From: Trema orientale
Taxonomy: Eukaryota > Streptophyta > Magnoliopsida > Rosales > Cannabaceae
DNA length: 64,000 nucleotides
Direction of reading: 5' to 3'
NCBI GenBank assembly: GCA_002914845.1
Contig: JXTC01000521.1
Coordinates: 74,496 to 138,495 of the forward strand
Position 1 is the stretch's first letter. Each line of letters begins with the position of its first letter. Of this stretch, positions 25,171-35,408 are shown one piece after another. Both the position numbers and the translations under genes were made by a program. The notes under the pieces were generated by a model. It was given only the letters and a program-made list of their open reading frames with translations, ran no database searches and had not been told where the DNA came from.

Positions 25171-25420
25171 AGTTTCGAATTGAATTGAATTGTCAACCGA
25201 ATTTCAAAATGGGAGTCTTTTTCTCTCTACTTCTCTTTCCTCTTCTCGTATAGTTCCTCTCTTGGGAGCTTTTCTCAGGAAGGAAACAAACGGAAACGGA
25301 GAAAATGAGGAGTGCGTAGATTAGAGTCACTAGACAGAGTGGTTTAGTGCGGCGCATGTTAGCACACAAAGAAGGGTTATTCATTGTGCGGTGCCACATA
25401 AAGCGAGCCAATTCTTGTGT
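25171..25420 (-). promoter_or_regulatory. SEC23 leader and proximal promoter
   Basis: Upstream of the SEC23 start codon is a GA-rich leader on the minus strand (about 25200-25300), the usual composition of plant 5' untranslated regions. No clear TATA box was identified. Confidence 0.35.
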
Positions 25421-25750
25421 GCCACGACGTAGACGTAATGTCTGACGTGGGTGGCATCATTGCCACCTTGGATGGTCCAACTCTGACAAAAGACAAACAA
25501 CCGGGAGTTTTGCGTCTTCGACGGTTCTCTTTGGGATCATTCACAAGTGGGTTAATATCACCCGCGGTGCCCAAACTTTAACCAATGTATTAGGTTCCCA
25601 AACTTTTTTTTAAGCATTCGGATCCCCCCAATTTATTACTTTTTGTCACATAACACATCCATCTAATGAGCTGTGTGTGCATCATGTAGTCTTCTTCTCA
25701 AACGCCAATCGAATTTGGCACAAAAAAGAAAAAAAAAAATGCATAGCAGT

Positions 25751-27238
25751 TGTTAAGTGGATTTTATACTTAATTTTACTATCCTTAAAAATTGCTTGTC
25801 TTTGAGCTCTTTTTATCTAATTTTGTTGTTTTTAGTGTATATTTCAGGCGAGGAATCATTAACTAGAGAATACCGACTTTTCAAGAGAAATCGAGGCTTA
25901 ATCAGCGCAATTGAGCCCAATTACGAGCAAAGACGGACAAACACCATCTCAACAAAGTGAGGCAGCGCCAGCAGGTTGGAGAAAACTGGGCAAAAATTGG
26001 GCATTGTGGCACCAAAATAGCGCCGCAGCGCCAAAAGCTTCAGAAACCTGGAGCCGTGACATCTATCATGTGGCGCCGCAGCGCCATCTTCTGAGTAATG
26101 GCACTGCGACGCTGTCTTCTAGGTATTGTGGCACTGCAGCACCACAGCCCAGCGCTGCAGCGCCAGCCCTCGACCGTCTCGGTGCTGCCGCGCCACCACA
26201 AAGCGCAGACATGTCACAGAATTTTTGGATCGTAGCTAGTTTGCCTCTTGTATTTAACCTCTCTTCAGCTCATCTGTCTGTATAACAAAAAAACCCTAGC
26301 AACCACAGTTTTGAGAGAGTTTTCAGAGAGTTTCGAGAAGGAAGAACAACAAGAAGAAGGAGGAGGATTCAAGAGGAGACGAGGGAATTGAACACGCTTC
26401 AAAGAGTTTTTCTTAATCTTTTCTCTGTTTACTCTTTTATTTTTCTACAATGGACGTGTATAAGCTCTGCCATTTCTGTTGTGTTTTCCTTTGTATGACT
26501 ATAAACTAAATTCTTTCTCTAGTGATATAATCAAACTCTAATGTAATTCAATTGCTTCGTTTTTTCTCATTTGTTCTTGACATCCATTGATGAGTTAATT
26601 GTTCAACTTTATGCTTAATGCTTCTGTTTATTTGGCCATTAAACCGATTGTTCTGTAAAACATATATGAACTTGGGAAAGAGAGTTTAGATTTAGACGTA
26701 GGTTGAACAACATAGGATTACCTAGTATAGGGTGAGTTTGCATAGGATAGGAATATACCTACGTAACCTATGCAACCTTGTATGGGAATTACCAAGCTTA
26801 ATAATGTTTAATCAATTTATGTTAGGATTAACATACTATCTTGTTTAAGCATTTTCACCTATACCTTACAAAGGAATTTGTGAATACCATTGAGTTTCCA
26901 GTTATTAGTTCTAAGTGGATGATTGAATGGTGAGGAAAACTAGTAATCAAAGGAGTTAGATGAGAGATTGCATCCCTAGGTTTATTATCATTGTTGTAAA
27001 ACTACCGTTAGTTGTTTAGTGTTAATTTCTGTTATTCTCATTTACTTTGAATTTTCATTGTAATTTTTATTCACAACATCTATTTACTATCGTTTGGATA
27101 AATCGCCAACTGGTTTTGATTAGTACTTAGCGTTTGTAATTCATTTGCTCCTCATAGGATTCGACATTCACTTATCATCTATACTACTTATTGCGACCTG
27201 TATGCTTGCGGTGTTTGTGTGTCAGAAATAGCCTAACA
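25751..27238 (+). mobile_element. Probable solo LTR of a Ty3/gypsy-type retrotransposon (1.49 kb)
   Basis: The block starts TGTTA (25751) and ends TAACA (27238), as LTRs do. The flanking five bases are GCAGT on the left and ACAGT on the right, a four-of-five match to a 5-bp target duplication. Inside is a GC-rich stretch (25960-26220) with many copies of GCAGCGCC-like phrases, then TATTTAACC, then a long AT-rich leader. The end, with GATTCGAC and TTGCGACCTGTATGCTTGCG, is like the 3' part of Tat/Ogre-type plant LTRs. No internal coding region accompanies it. The strand is inferred from this order. Confidence 0.55.
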
Positions 27239-27741
27239 ACAGTCCATCAGATTCTCCAAGACTGCATCAGGTCGATGAATCTATCGTCGTCTGCCTCCAC
27301 TTCCTTGATCGTCTTTCTCGAAGTCGTCCTTGCCGAAAGCTCGCACTTGGCTCCCTATGATGGTGCCAAACTCCGATGACGAAATCTTGGCGTCAATGTC
27401 GAAATTTTGGAAGATTTATTTGAGTTTCGCCATCTGATTACAACCATTAAATATGGTGATCAAGATTCGAGCAGAATAGAAGTCGTGATTGTTGTAGTTG
27501 GATTCCCATTCCTATGCCCAATCGAGGATGACTTGTGTTTCTATCTCTAGGTGAATAGGGATTTGAAACCTATTATTTATTGAGATTGTGATTTAGCTTT
27601 GGGTTTGGGTTTGTTTTGAAAAACTATGAGTGATTTTTCAAGTTTACATTGTATGTATAGGCGTATATGTGTATAATGAGACGAGGAAAGAATTATTTTG
27701 GGAAATTAGAATATAGTTGTTCTTTATATATATATATATAT
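27239..27741. other. Unassigned DNA between solo LTR and MITE pair
   Basis: Contains a short GC-richer stretch with CGTCG and GTCGTC phrases (27270-27400) and ends in a (TA)n run that is the MITE target. No gene recognised. Confidence 0.3.
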
Positions 27742-27982
27742 GGGCACCAATCCAGTAGGTATTTTTTTTTTTACTTATGGGTAGGTATTTTTTTTGACCA
27801 ATGAGAATCTAACAAATATGTTTTTTTATTGTAAAAGGTAGGAGAGAGAAAAGTTATTAATTATGCACGTCTTTTCATGCACTTCATTAGAGTCATTGGA
27901 TCACCATTAGATGATGATCCAACGGTTCAAAAAAAAATACCTACCCATAGGTTAAAAAAAAATACCTATTGGATTGGCAACA
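27742..27982 (+). mobile_element. MITE, copy 1, with about 55-bp inverted ends
   Basis: The left end has CCAATCCAGTAGGTATTTTT and then TATGGGTAGGTATTTTTT. The reversed right end has CCAATCCAATAGGTATTTTT and then CTATGGGTAGGTATTTTTT. It is inserted in a (TA)n run present on both sides. Internal phrases GGAGAGAGAAAAGT and ATGCAC..TTTTCATGC are shared with copy 2. Confidence 0.82.
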
Positions 27983-28005
27983 CATATATATATATATATA
28001 TATAT

Positions 28006-28238
28006 GTTCCCAATCTAGTAGGTATTTTTTTATCTATTCATAGATATTTTTGTAGCCGTTTGATCATTGATTTAATGGCTACCATAATTTAAGCAGTAGG
28101 AAAAAAATAAAAATAAATAGCAATTATTTAATACTTTTCTCTCTCTCCCTTTTACCATAAAAAGACATGCATGATGATTTATAATCGGGCAAAATAATAC
28201 CTATGCATAGGTAAAAAAAATACATACTAGATTGGTGC
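28006..28238 (-). mobile_element. MITE, copy 2, same family in the opposite orientation
   Basis: The left end CCCAATCTAGTAGGTATTTT pairs with the reversed right end CACCAATCTAGTATGTATTT. Inside, GGAGAGAGAGAAAAGT is read on the minus strand, whereas copy 1 has it on the plus strand, so the two are inverted to each other and separated only by (TA)n. Confidence 0.78.
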
Positions 28239-28269
<31 letters not shown>

Positions 28270-28995
28270 GAACTTTGTCGATTACTACTCTGTGTGTGGA
28301 ACTCTGTCGATTACTATTGGGGAAAGAAAGCTGTTTAAGTTCAAATGGGTTCCATTTTTACTCATTTACTTTCAATTGTTAGATAAACATGTTGATTTAA
28401 TTGTTAAAGTTTGGTTGGTACAAAGTGTTTATAATTATGGCTATAAACAAATCTGTCATGACCGAAAATTTAAGGCCGTGACTTTTAGTAATTTTATGTG
28501 AATATGATAATAAACAATGAGTTTTTAAAGTTCCAGAAAATTGAGCAACTGAAAGTTTCATTTTTGGACCTCAAAACAAATCATTATAATTTCCTTAACA
28601 AAGAACCACTCATCAATTTCAAGAAAATGTCCATTAGAGTTTAAGAAGATTTCTAGTTAATTCATTTAGAAAATTATTGACAATTCATAAATTTTGATAA
28701 AAAGAATTCAATTAAAGTCTTTAGTCCAATATACACTTAAGTCTTTAGTTTCATCTTAAGTACTCAATTTAGTAACAAAACCATTCTCATATATCCACTT
28801 AGTAAATACACTAATCTTGGCTAAATAATTCCTGACATAGAAAGGAAAGGTAATAAAGAGTAGGAACCAATCAAAGAAGAGGTAGAAAACAGAAAAAATA
28901 TGCCAAATATGCTTGTCAAGTCACCATAATCATTACCTCAAAATAATTTAACAAGATACCTTGAACCGGGGAGGGAGACAACTCAAGCTTATACA
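28239..28995. other. Unassigned AT-rich DNA with a small tandem duplication
   Basis: Starts with (TA)n(TG)n, then a roughly 30-bp tandem duplication built on TGTGTGTGGAACT(T/C)TGTCG (28258-28316). The rest shows no gene or paired repeat. Confidence 0.4.
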
Positions 28996-29198
28996 ACATG
29001 TAAGGACAAAGAAAAAATGATATGGCTCTTACATTTTCGATCTGGTCGCTTAAACTTTAAATCTCTTATGATCTTATATCCTGAATTGTTTTATGCTTTA
29101 GATGTTTCCATCTTTCAATATGAATTTTGTGAGCTATCTAAAAGTCACTGTGTTCTATTTCCAATGAGCAATACAATTTCATCTTTTTTTTTTCACCA

Positions 29199-29603
29199 TT
29201 GTCCATAGTGATATTTGGGGTCCTTCTAGGATTCAATCTATGTTCGGCTTTAGATGATTTATCAGCTTTATTGATGATTGCACTCGTGCAACTTAGATCT
29301 ATTTACTGTGAAAAAAAATCAAAAGTAGCCAATATTTTTCAGACCTTTCACATGATGATTAAAAATCAATTTCAGTCAAACATTCAAGTACTTAGATCTG
29401 ACAACATTGGGGAATATTTTAATGAATATCTCAGAACATACTTAGACAAAAATAGGATTTTACACCAGTCTTCATGTATTGATACATCTCAACAAAATGA
29501 AGTAGAAGAAAGAAAGAACAGACACATACTTGAGGTGGCTAGGAGTTTAAAGTTTACTAAGAATGTGTCTAAATATTTTTATGGCACGTTTACTTCGTTG
29601 TAA
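29199..29603 (+). pseudogene. Copia integrase core fragment
   Basis: The frame includes SKVANIFQTFHMMIKNQFQ and VLRSDNIGEYFNEYLRTYL, then QQNEVEERKNRHILEVARSL. These are the central and C-terminal blocks of a copia integrase. The upstream catalytic Asp region is frame-damaged and the last residues run into the MITE. Confidence 0.82.
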
Positions 29604-30051
29604 TCGTAATCGGAATAAATAAAAAGAGAAATGAATGGGAATAGAATAAAAGAGTATGAGAATCATTATTTGTAGTAGGTTGTTTACTTAAAACTAATAG
29701 CAATGGGAATCGTATTCATTAGAATACTATTCATTTGTTTACTTAACCCAGGAAAAGTAATAGAAATGTGTTATATTTACTAAATTGTCCTTTTAAATAC
29801 ATATACGATTTAAAGTAGATAAATTTTTTAGGGTAAAATTGTATTTTATAATTTTAATAATTAAAAAATAGGAAAGGAGTGTTTACGGGTAATCAGACTC
29901 CTTAGGGTGTTGGTGGAGGAAGTATTCTGATTCTTTTCTCCTAAATTTGTGTGGGCCCCACATATTTCCCCCTTTCCTATATTTTAGTAAACCTTTGTAT
30001 GGGAATCATTATTCCACATACCATTCCCGTTACTCTTTAGTAAACATGCCA
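29582..30051. mobile_element. Harbinger/Tourist-like MITE (470 bp) with TTA target duplication
   Basis: Ends are TGGCACGTTTACT and, reversed, TGGCATGTTTACT, flanked by TTA at 29579-29581 and 30052-30054. A 3-bp TTA/TAA duplication is the signature of the PIF/Harbinger superfamily. No transposase. Its insertion splits the copia integrase region, so it is younger than the copia element. Confidence 0.85.
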
Positions 30052-30645
30052 TTAGAGTGATGTTATTCTTACAGTCGCATACATTATCAACATAATGCCC
30101 TCAAAAACACTTAACACGAAAACACCACTTACATGTCTCCAATCCCATACCTTGAATATCAGTTTGTTCAATTTTCTTCCTCTTAAAATATTTGGATGTA
30201 TTGCTTATGTTCATCTCTGACCTAGGGAAAGATCTAAACTCGATCCTAGGGCTCTAAAATGCATTTTTCTAGGCTACAAACCAAATAAAAATGGCTTCAA
30301 GTGTTTTCATCCACCTACCCAGAAGTATTATGTTACCATGGATGTAAAGTTCTTTGAAAACCTTGCCTACTATCCTACAGCTAATCTTCAGGGGGAGATT
30401 AGGGATAGAGAAGACCTACTATATATTGATCCTGTATTTTTCCAGCAACTAGACAGAAATAAATCCAGAGACTCCTCAAGCAGAGCCACAAATTCATCAA
30501 GAAGAATTGGACACAGAAGTTGTCCAACAAAGGAATCCTCTAGTTTACTCAAGAAGAAGATCAACAAGAGGTATACAACCTGACTCTCTCTCTCTCTTTC
30601 TCACTAGATCTTCAAATCTGGAGTTGGAAACTGAGCAATCTAAGG

Positions 30646-31731
30646 TTCTTTACCACTGCCAATCTTCTTCCCCGATGTAAGATCCTGAAACACATAATGA
30701 GTGGGAAAGAATGTTATAGAACAATTTAGTGTTTTGGTAACTTTGCTAATTGACAACAAATTGTAAGTTATTTTGGGGACATGGAGTATAGGAGAGAGAG
30801 ACATGTCATTAGTTATGAAAATAGAACCTTTTTCATGAATAAGAACAAACGATCCATTAACAACCTTAACTTTATCCTTGCCAGAACATGGACCATAGGT
30901 CAGAAAATTATAGGAGTTATCCGTCATAGGGTTTGTTGCACCTGACTCTATTATCCAAGGCTTAGACACGCTACTGAGAAGAGCAGTAGGTGTTATTCCT
31001 GACTGAGCAAAGTGACTAGCAGTATTCACTATCTTATTTGGGGAATATTGAAGGCCTATATAACCTGATTTCCCCAACAAATGGTAGAAAGTATCCAGCT
31101 GGTCTTTAATGAAAGGTTTATCAATATTTTGAACACTTCCTTCTTCATTTATAGCTTGGTACGCCATTTTCCCTTGTGGACAGCTGCCTTTGTCTCTATT
31201 TGAAGTTTTTCCATTCAGCTTCCAACACGTCTGCCTTTTATGTCTAGGTTTATTACAATAGTCACACCATCGAGAATCTATTTCTCCCTTATTCTTTCTG
31301 TTTTGGCCGCCACCATCATAGGTATTGAATTTTTTAAACTCAAATTTCAGGGCTGAGACATCAACTGAATGTTTAGCTGAGGTAGTTTTTGTGAGCAATG
31401 CCTTTCTATCTTTTTCATTACCAACATATGAAAAACACTCTTCTAAGAAGAAAAAAGGCTCTTTGCTAAGAAAACACCCACTCACTTCATCAAATTCAAA
31501 ATTAAGACCAGCTAAGAATTTAAATACCCAATCTCGTTCTACCATTTCAGCTAGTTGTTTTGCGTCTTCAGGATCTTTCATTTGATAGTGTTGATGGAGA
31601 TCTAATTCCTGCCATAGTCCTTGTAAGATATTGAAGTATTCAGTCACAGAGGAGTTGTCTTATTTTATGTTGTGAATCTTCCATTTAAGTTCGAAAATTC
31701 TTGATGCGTTACCCTTCTTTGAATATGATTT
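30646..31731 (-). mobile_element. Ty1/copia fragment: gag and protease part, inverted relative to its integrase half
   Basis: The minus strand carries gag blocks (VTEYFNILQGLWQELD, FKFLAGLNFEFDEV), a zinc knuckle CDYCNKPRHKRQTCWKLNGK fitting C-x2-C-x4-H-x4-C, and the protease region PWIIESGATNPMT...LLSISKVTK. The protease motif is normally DSGA; here Asp is replaced by Glu. It ends KKIGSGKE at 30650, exactly where copia polyproteins continue into the pre-integrase block that is found on the other strand at 29017. Open for 335 codons. On the right it ends abruptly at 31731, where duplicated dihydroorotase DNA begins. Confidence 0.9.
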
Positions 31732-32140
31732 TGTAGCACTATCAGCATATGCCAAAGTCTTCAAAGAGGTAATACTTTTGCTTTATAAATTCTTGGTTTT
31801 TTCTTAGAACTATCCTTGGATATGAATATGGTCGAAACTCGACTTCTTATATGGATCTAAAGCTTGGAGTATCCTTTAGTTTTTGCTATGGATTGGACCA
31901 AGTATAGTATTGTATTCGCTATTCCTAATATATACTAGTGTGTAAACTTTATTGCTGCCTGATGATACAGTTAAATGCATTTAATTTATATTAAGATGCT
32001 CGTATTTTTCATAATCATTTCAGGCTGGTGCTCTTGACAAGCTAGAGGCATTTACAAGTTTTAACGGGCCAGATTTCTATGGACTTACTAGAAACACCTC
32101 AAAAATAAAATTGATTGAGATTGTTCCCACACCATTTTAG
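31732..32140 (+). pseudogene. Dihydroorotase 3'-end fragment (duplicated)
   Basis: 31732-31768 equals the end of dihydroorotase exon 6 ([12 protein letters not shown], with one Glu to Lys change). An intron with the same sequence as the parental one follows, then 32024-32112 equals the start of exon 7 ([29 protein letters not shown]). A deletion of about 245 bp then joins to parental 3' untranslated sequence, giving a premature end. No upstream exons exist, so this is a dead fragment of the gene at 46642-48986. Confidence 0.93.
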
Positions 32141-32913
32141 CTTATGTGAGTTGGTACTGTTTTCAAGTGGCGAGCTTACTAGTTGAGAGTTGATGCTAGT
32201 GAAGCACTGCTTGTCTTAGTGTTTGATTGTAATAAAAATTAAATTATTGTTATATATTTTCATCATTCATCGGAAAAGAATAACATGGTATTTGGTTTAA
32301 ATTAAATTCTGTTAATTCATGTTCACAGTTCTAATATTGCTTTAACCTCTTTAAATAGTTTCTTTTCCTCAGCCAAACTCATTTCATGTAGAATCCCATA
32401 AAAAAACTTTTAACTTGAACCAAAAAATCTCTGTTTACTCTTACATGTTTGTCAAGTTTGTCTAAAGATGAAGAGCATGAATCAATGGTTAACCTCTCTT
32501 GGTATATGCAAAGTTGAGGTTCTTCAAAGCTATTTGCAAAAAAAAAAAAAAAATTGTTTCTTTGACTCCGCACTAGCTTTGAATTCCATGTCAACATTCT
32601 TTAGGCTTCTCAAATGACACTTTTTGAGTCGGTAATCTTCCTGTGGTTGACAAAGTTATGTAACATTACGTCATCATCTTATAATTATATCATTTTTTTA
32701 CTCCACTTTTTTTGTGAAAATCTGACATGAAAAGATCTAAGTACTTGATTATTGAAGTTTCTAGGCACTAATTTACGTACCATTAGATTATTCATTTTGT
32801 CTTGTGTCTGAGAAAGTTCGTGGTTTATGATTCCAAGTAGCTCTTTAGCCTCTTATAGCCTGAGCTTTGAAGTGGGAGTTTTATTTAACTAGATATTATT
32901 TGTAGTATGTAAT

Positions 32914-33562
32914 TAGAGATGTCAAGAGTGTTGGGCTGGCCCATTAGCACGGTGGCACGACTAAAGTACGGCACGACATGGCACGCCAAAATATAGGTCT
33001 TGCCAAGCACTATCTAGTTATGTGGGTCATGTTAGACTCATAAGTTAAGCACGATGGGCTGAGTACGACATGACATGTTAACATATTAAAGTATTTTTAC
33101 ATATACTTTCTAATATACAAATGCCAATCTCATTGAGAGACACTTAATCGATAATCATTTATGATATGCAAATATTTCTCAAGTTTTTTATTTTAGTTCT
33201 TATTTGGTGTTAAAAGTTTTGTGTTTAATTTATTGAACTAATATCTTTTTATACATTTAAATGATAAAAACAAGAAAAAAAACCCATAAAAATGACTATA
33301 AAATTAATAAAATTTACCAATTAAATAAGCCACTTTTTGTACAAATAGACTACTATGTCTATGCACGTGGGCTAGCACGGCATGATATGAAGCACGTTAG
33401 AGTATGGGTCAACAGGCCATACTGAGCCAATGATTTTATATTTTGGACATGACATGACTAAAAAATAGGCACGACATGACACGAGACGACAGACACAAAA
33501 GCACTTTTCTGCCCAACTTAAATGAGTCGTGTCGGCACAATATGACACGTTTAACAGCTTTA
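32914..33562. mobile_element. hAT-like non-autonomous element in duplication copy 1
   Basis: Starts TAGAGATGTCAA and ends TTAACAGCTTTA, an eroded version of the perfect 12-bp inverted ends seen in the sister copy at 49996-50624. Subterminal sequence has many GGCACGAC and ACGACATG phrases on both ends. Confidence 0.6.
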
Positions 33563-33773
33563 CGTATAATGCATTCTCATTTTCATTCTAATTCTCATCA
33601 CATCAGTATTTGTTGTCTCCTTGACTTTTAATGGTCCGAACTCTTTCAATAAATTTAGGTTCCAAATTTTCCATGGTACTGGCTTTGCTAATGTTTATAC
33701 AGTGGAAAACTTCAAGAAATGAACAGAAGGGTGCCAAAAAATAATGTGCCAAAAAATAATGTCAAAAACAAGA

Positions 33774-34450
33774 GAGAGAGAGAGAGAGATGCTTCTCTCT
33801 AGAATTAGAGTTCTCTTCCCTCCAAAAGTGTCCCTCTGCCAGTAGCCTTCCTCTGTTAACATGTGTCTCCCCCACCGGGGAGGAGGGGGCCTTCCTTCTT
33901 TTCGGTATGAGTTTTTTTACAATTTTCTTTCTTATTTTTAGTATTATTGTTAAATAATCCTCCTATGAGGGGAGGTAGTTTTTCTCCTAGATTTAGATCT
34001 TGGATGATCTTGATACCCCTAGATCTAGATCTGTGGTAATTTGTAGTGTTTGTTTATATTTTTGTTATTTTAGTCCACCTAGATCTAGATTTATAGTGAT
34101 TTCTTTCCAAATCTATTCAGATCTGGATCTTGTGTAAGGTAGTACTTACCCTCCTATGGTTTTTTTGATGAGAAGCAAGAGACACCAACAATGAATACTG
34201 AAGGGAGGGTTACAATGAACCAACTATTGAGGTGTAGAGCTCTATTGAAGTACACACCAATGATGATCTGCATAAATCTCCTCCTCACGAGTCAATTTTG
34301 CCAAGAAACCAGTGTGTAAATTTTCTCCGAGTACTTTTATCAGTTTTTTATAGTTGTCTGCTTTTTTTTTTTTAAAATCCTTTTATGGGTATTGTACTAT
34401 CTTTTTACTATTAATTATAGTATTTTCCTTCAAAAAGAAAAGAAAAGAAA
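33774..34450 (+). mobile_element. Poly(A)-type retroposon in duplication copy 1
   Basis: Flanked by AATAATGTCAAAAA on both sides (about 33759 and 34456). Starts with (GA)n and ends TAGTATTTTCCTTCAAAAAG, the style of a LINE 3' end. No coding capacity. Both duplication copies contain it, so it predates the duplication. Confidence 0.6.
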
Positions 34451-34620
34451 ATAAATAATGTCAAAAAATGGAATAGAGTTTCATCTTAATAGTTAATTAG
34501 CCGTTATACCACACTTTGCACGAGATGGTATAAATATTGCATATATTAAACATTATTTATCTTTAAATTAAAGAATGTATTTATCTCTATATTTATTTTG
34601 ATAAGATGAATATAACACAA

Positions 34621-35400
34621 ATTATTAATTGGTAACCAGCCACCAATTTAAAAATTAACAACTAAATTAGTTATTGGTAATTAGAGTAACCGATATGGTT
34701 ACTAGTTGTAAATTTGTCACTTGTTAGTCCCTTAACCAAAATGGAAAAAAAAAAAACGAATTACTTCAAATAAATTGGTTCAAAGGAAAATGAATTAAAA
34801 AAAATGAAAAAGAATATATAAGAAAATGGAGGAGTGAAAAAGAAATTTAAAAAAAAAAGGAAAAGTGAAAAAAAAGACAAAAAAAAAAAAGGAAGGATTG
34901 GTTAATGAATTTAAATAAAGAAGAATTATTTCAAAAATATTGGTTCAAACGAAAACGAATTGAAAAAAATGAAAAAAAAATGTATGGAAAAAAGGGAGTG
35001 AAAATGGAGGAGTAAAAAAGAAATTGGTTCGAAGGAAAATGAATTGAAAAAGAAAAAGAAAAAAAGGAATGTATAAAAACATGGGGAGTGAAAAAGAAAT
35101 AAAAAAACATAGTGGAGTGAAAAGAATGTTAAAAAAATGGAGGCATGCTTAATTAAATTTAAAAGAAGAAAAGAAAATAAAAAAGAAACCTAGATTCGAA
35201 CTATGGACAGGTGCTGTAGGGTTGCAGATACCAAACCGTTGGGACAAATCAGCCTTTAATTAGGGGCTGTGACTCTGCATTATTTTCACTGCTTTCCAAA
35301 AAAGCCAGCCGCATGCGGTACCCAACTTAATTATTTCTTTTCACCGTATATTACTATATTTGTAATTTTTTCTTCATTCTACTGTAGAACTCTGCCCTTT
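34621..35400. other. A-rich, repetitive, no gene
   Basis: 34745-35150 repeats phrases such as AATTGGTTCAAAGGAAAATG and GGAGTGAAAAAGAAAT with purine-rich spacers. At 35190-35245 a short stretch read in reverse has GTTCGAATCTAGG (B-box-like) and TTTGGTATCTGC, which might be a tRNA-derived SINE relic, but a fold was not found. Confidence 0.4.
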
Positions 35401-35408
35401 TTTTTATT
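35401..35408. repeat. Target duplication of the giant palindrome, left
   Basis: TTTTTATT, repeated at 37107-37114. Low complexity reduces its weight. Confidence 0.6.

Larger units (their letters stand above)
28996..30645 (+). mobile_element. Ty1/copia fragment: pre-integrase and integrase part, split by a MITE
   Basis: 29017-29208 has MIWLLHFRSGRLNFKSL and CELSKSHCVLFP, the copia GAG-pre-integrase domain (H and C pattern). 29199-29603 has DDLSALLMIALVQLRSIY-like remains, then IQVLRSDNIGEYFN and HQSSCIDTSQQNEVEERKNR, the integrase core with its Asp and the normally invariant Glu. A MITE interrupts it at 29582. After the MITE, LKCIFLGYKPNKNGFKCFHP and QKYYVTMDVKFFEN (about 30255-30360) continue the polyprotein up to the hinge before RT. 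Frameshifts and stops are present. The RT and RNase H are absent. Confidence 0.88.
31732..34620 (+). repeat. Segmental duplication, copy 1, of the dihydroorotase 3' end and flank
   Basis: Matches 48500-51690 along its whole length with scattered substitutions. It includes the last gene exons, 3' flank, a hAT-like element and a poly(A) retroposon that are present in both copies. Differences seen: a 245-bp deletion at about 32113, shorter (GA)n at 33769-33789, and small indels. The left edge is a sharp junction with copia gag sequence; the right edge fades out near 34620. Confidence 0.93.

Noticed and set aside
24817-25188. 123-codon plus-strand frame at the SEC23 start
   Set aside because: Antisense shadow of SEC23 exon 1, which has the conserved zinc-finger cysteines.
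25911-26285. 124-codon Ala/Pro-rich frame
   Set aside because: It translates the GCAGCGCC repeat block of the probable solo LTR and has no conserved domain.
34745-35150. Satellite array
   Set aside because: Phrases recur irregularly with A-rich spacers; there is no fixed period, so it is better described as low-complexity repetitive DNA.
35190-35245. tRNA gene or SINE promoter
   Set aside because: B-box-like GTTCGAATCTAGG and an A-box-like phrase are present on the minus strand, but no cloverleaf could be drawn and the spacing is poor.
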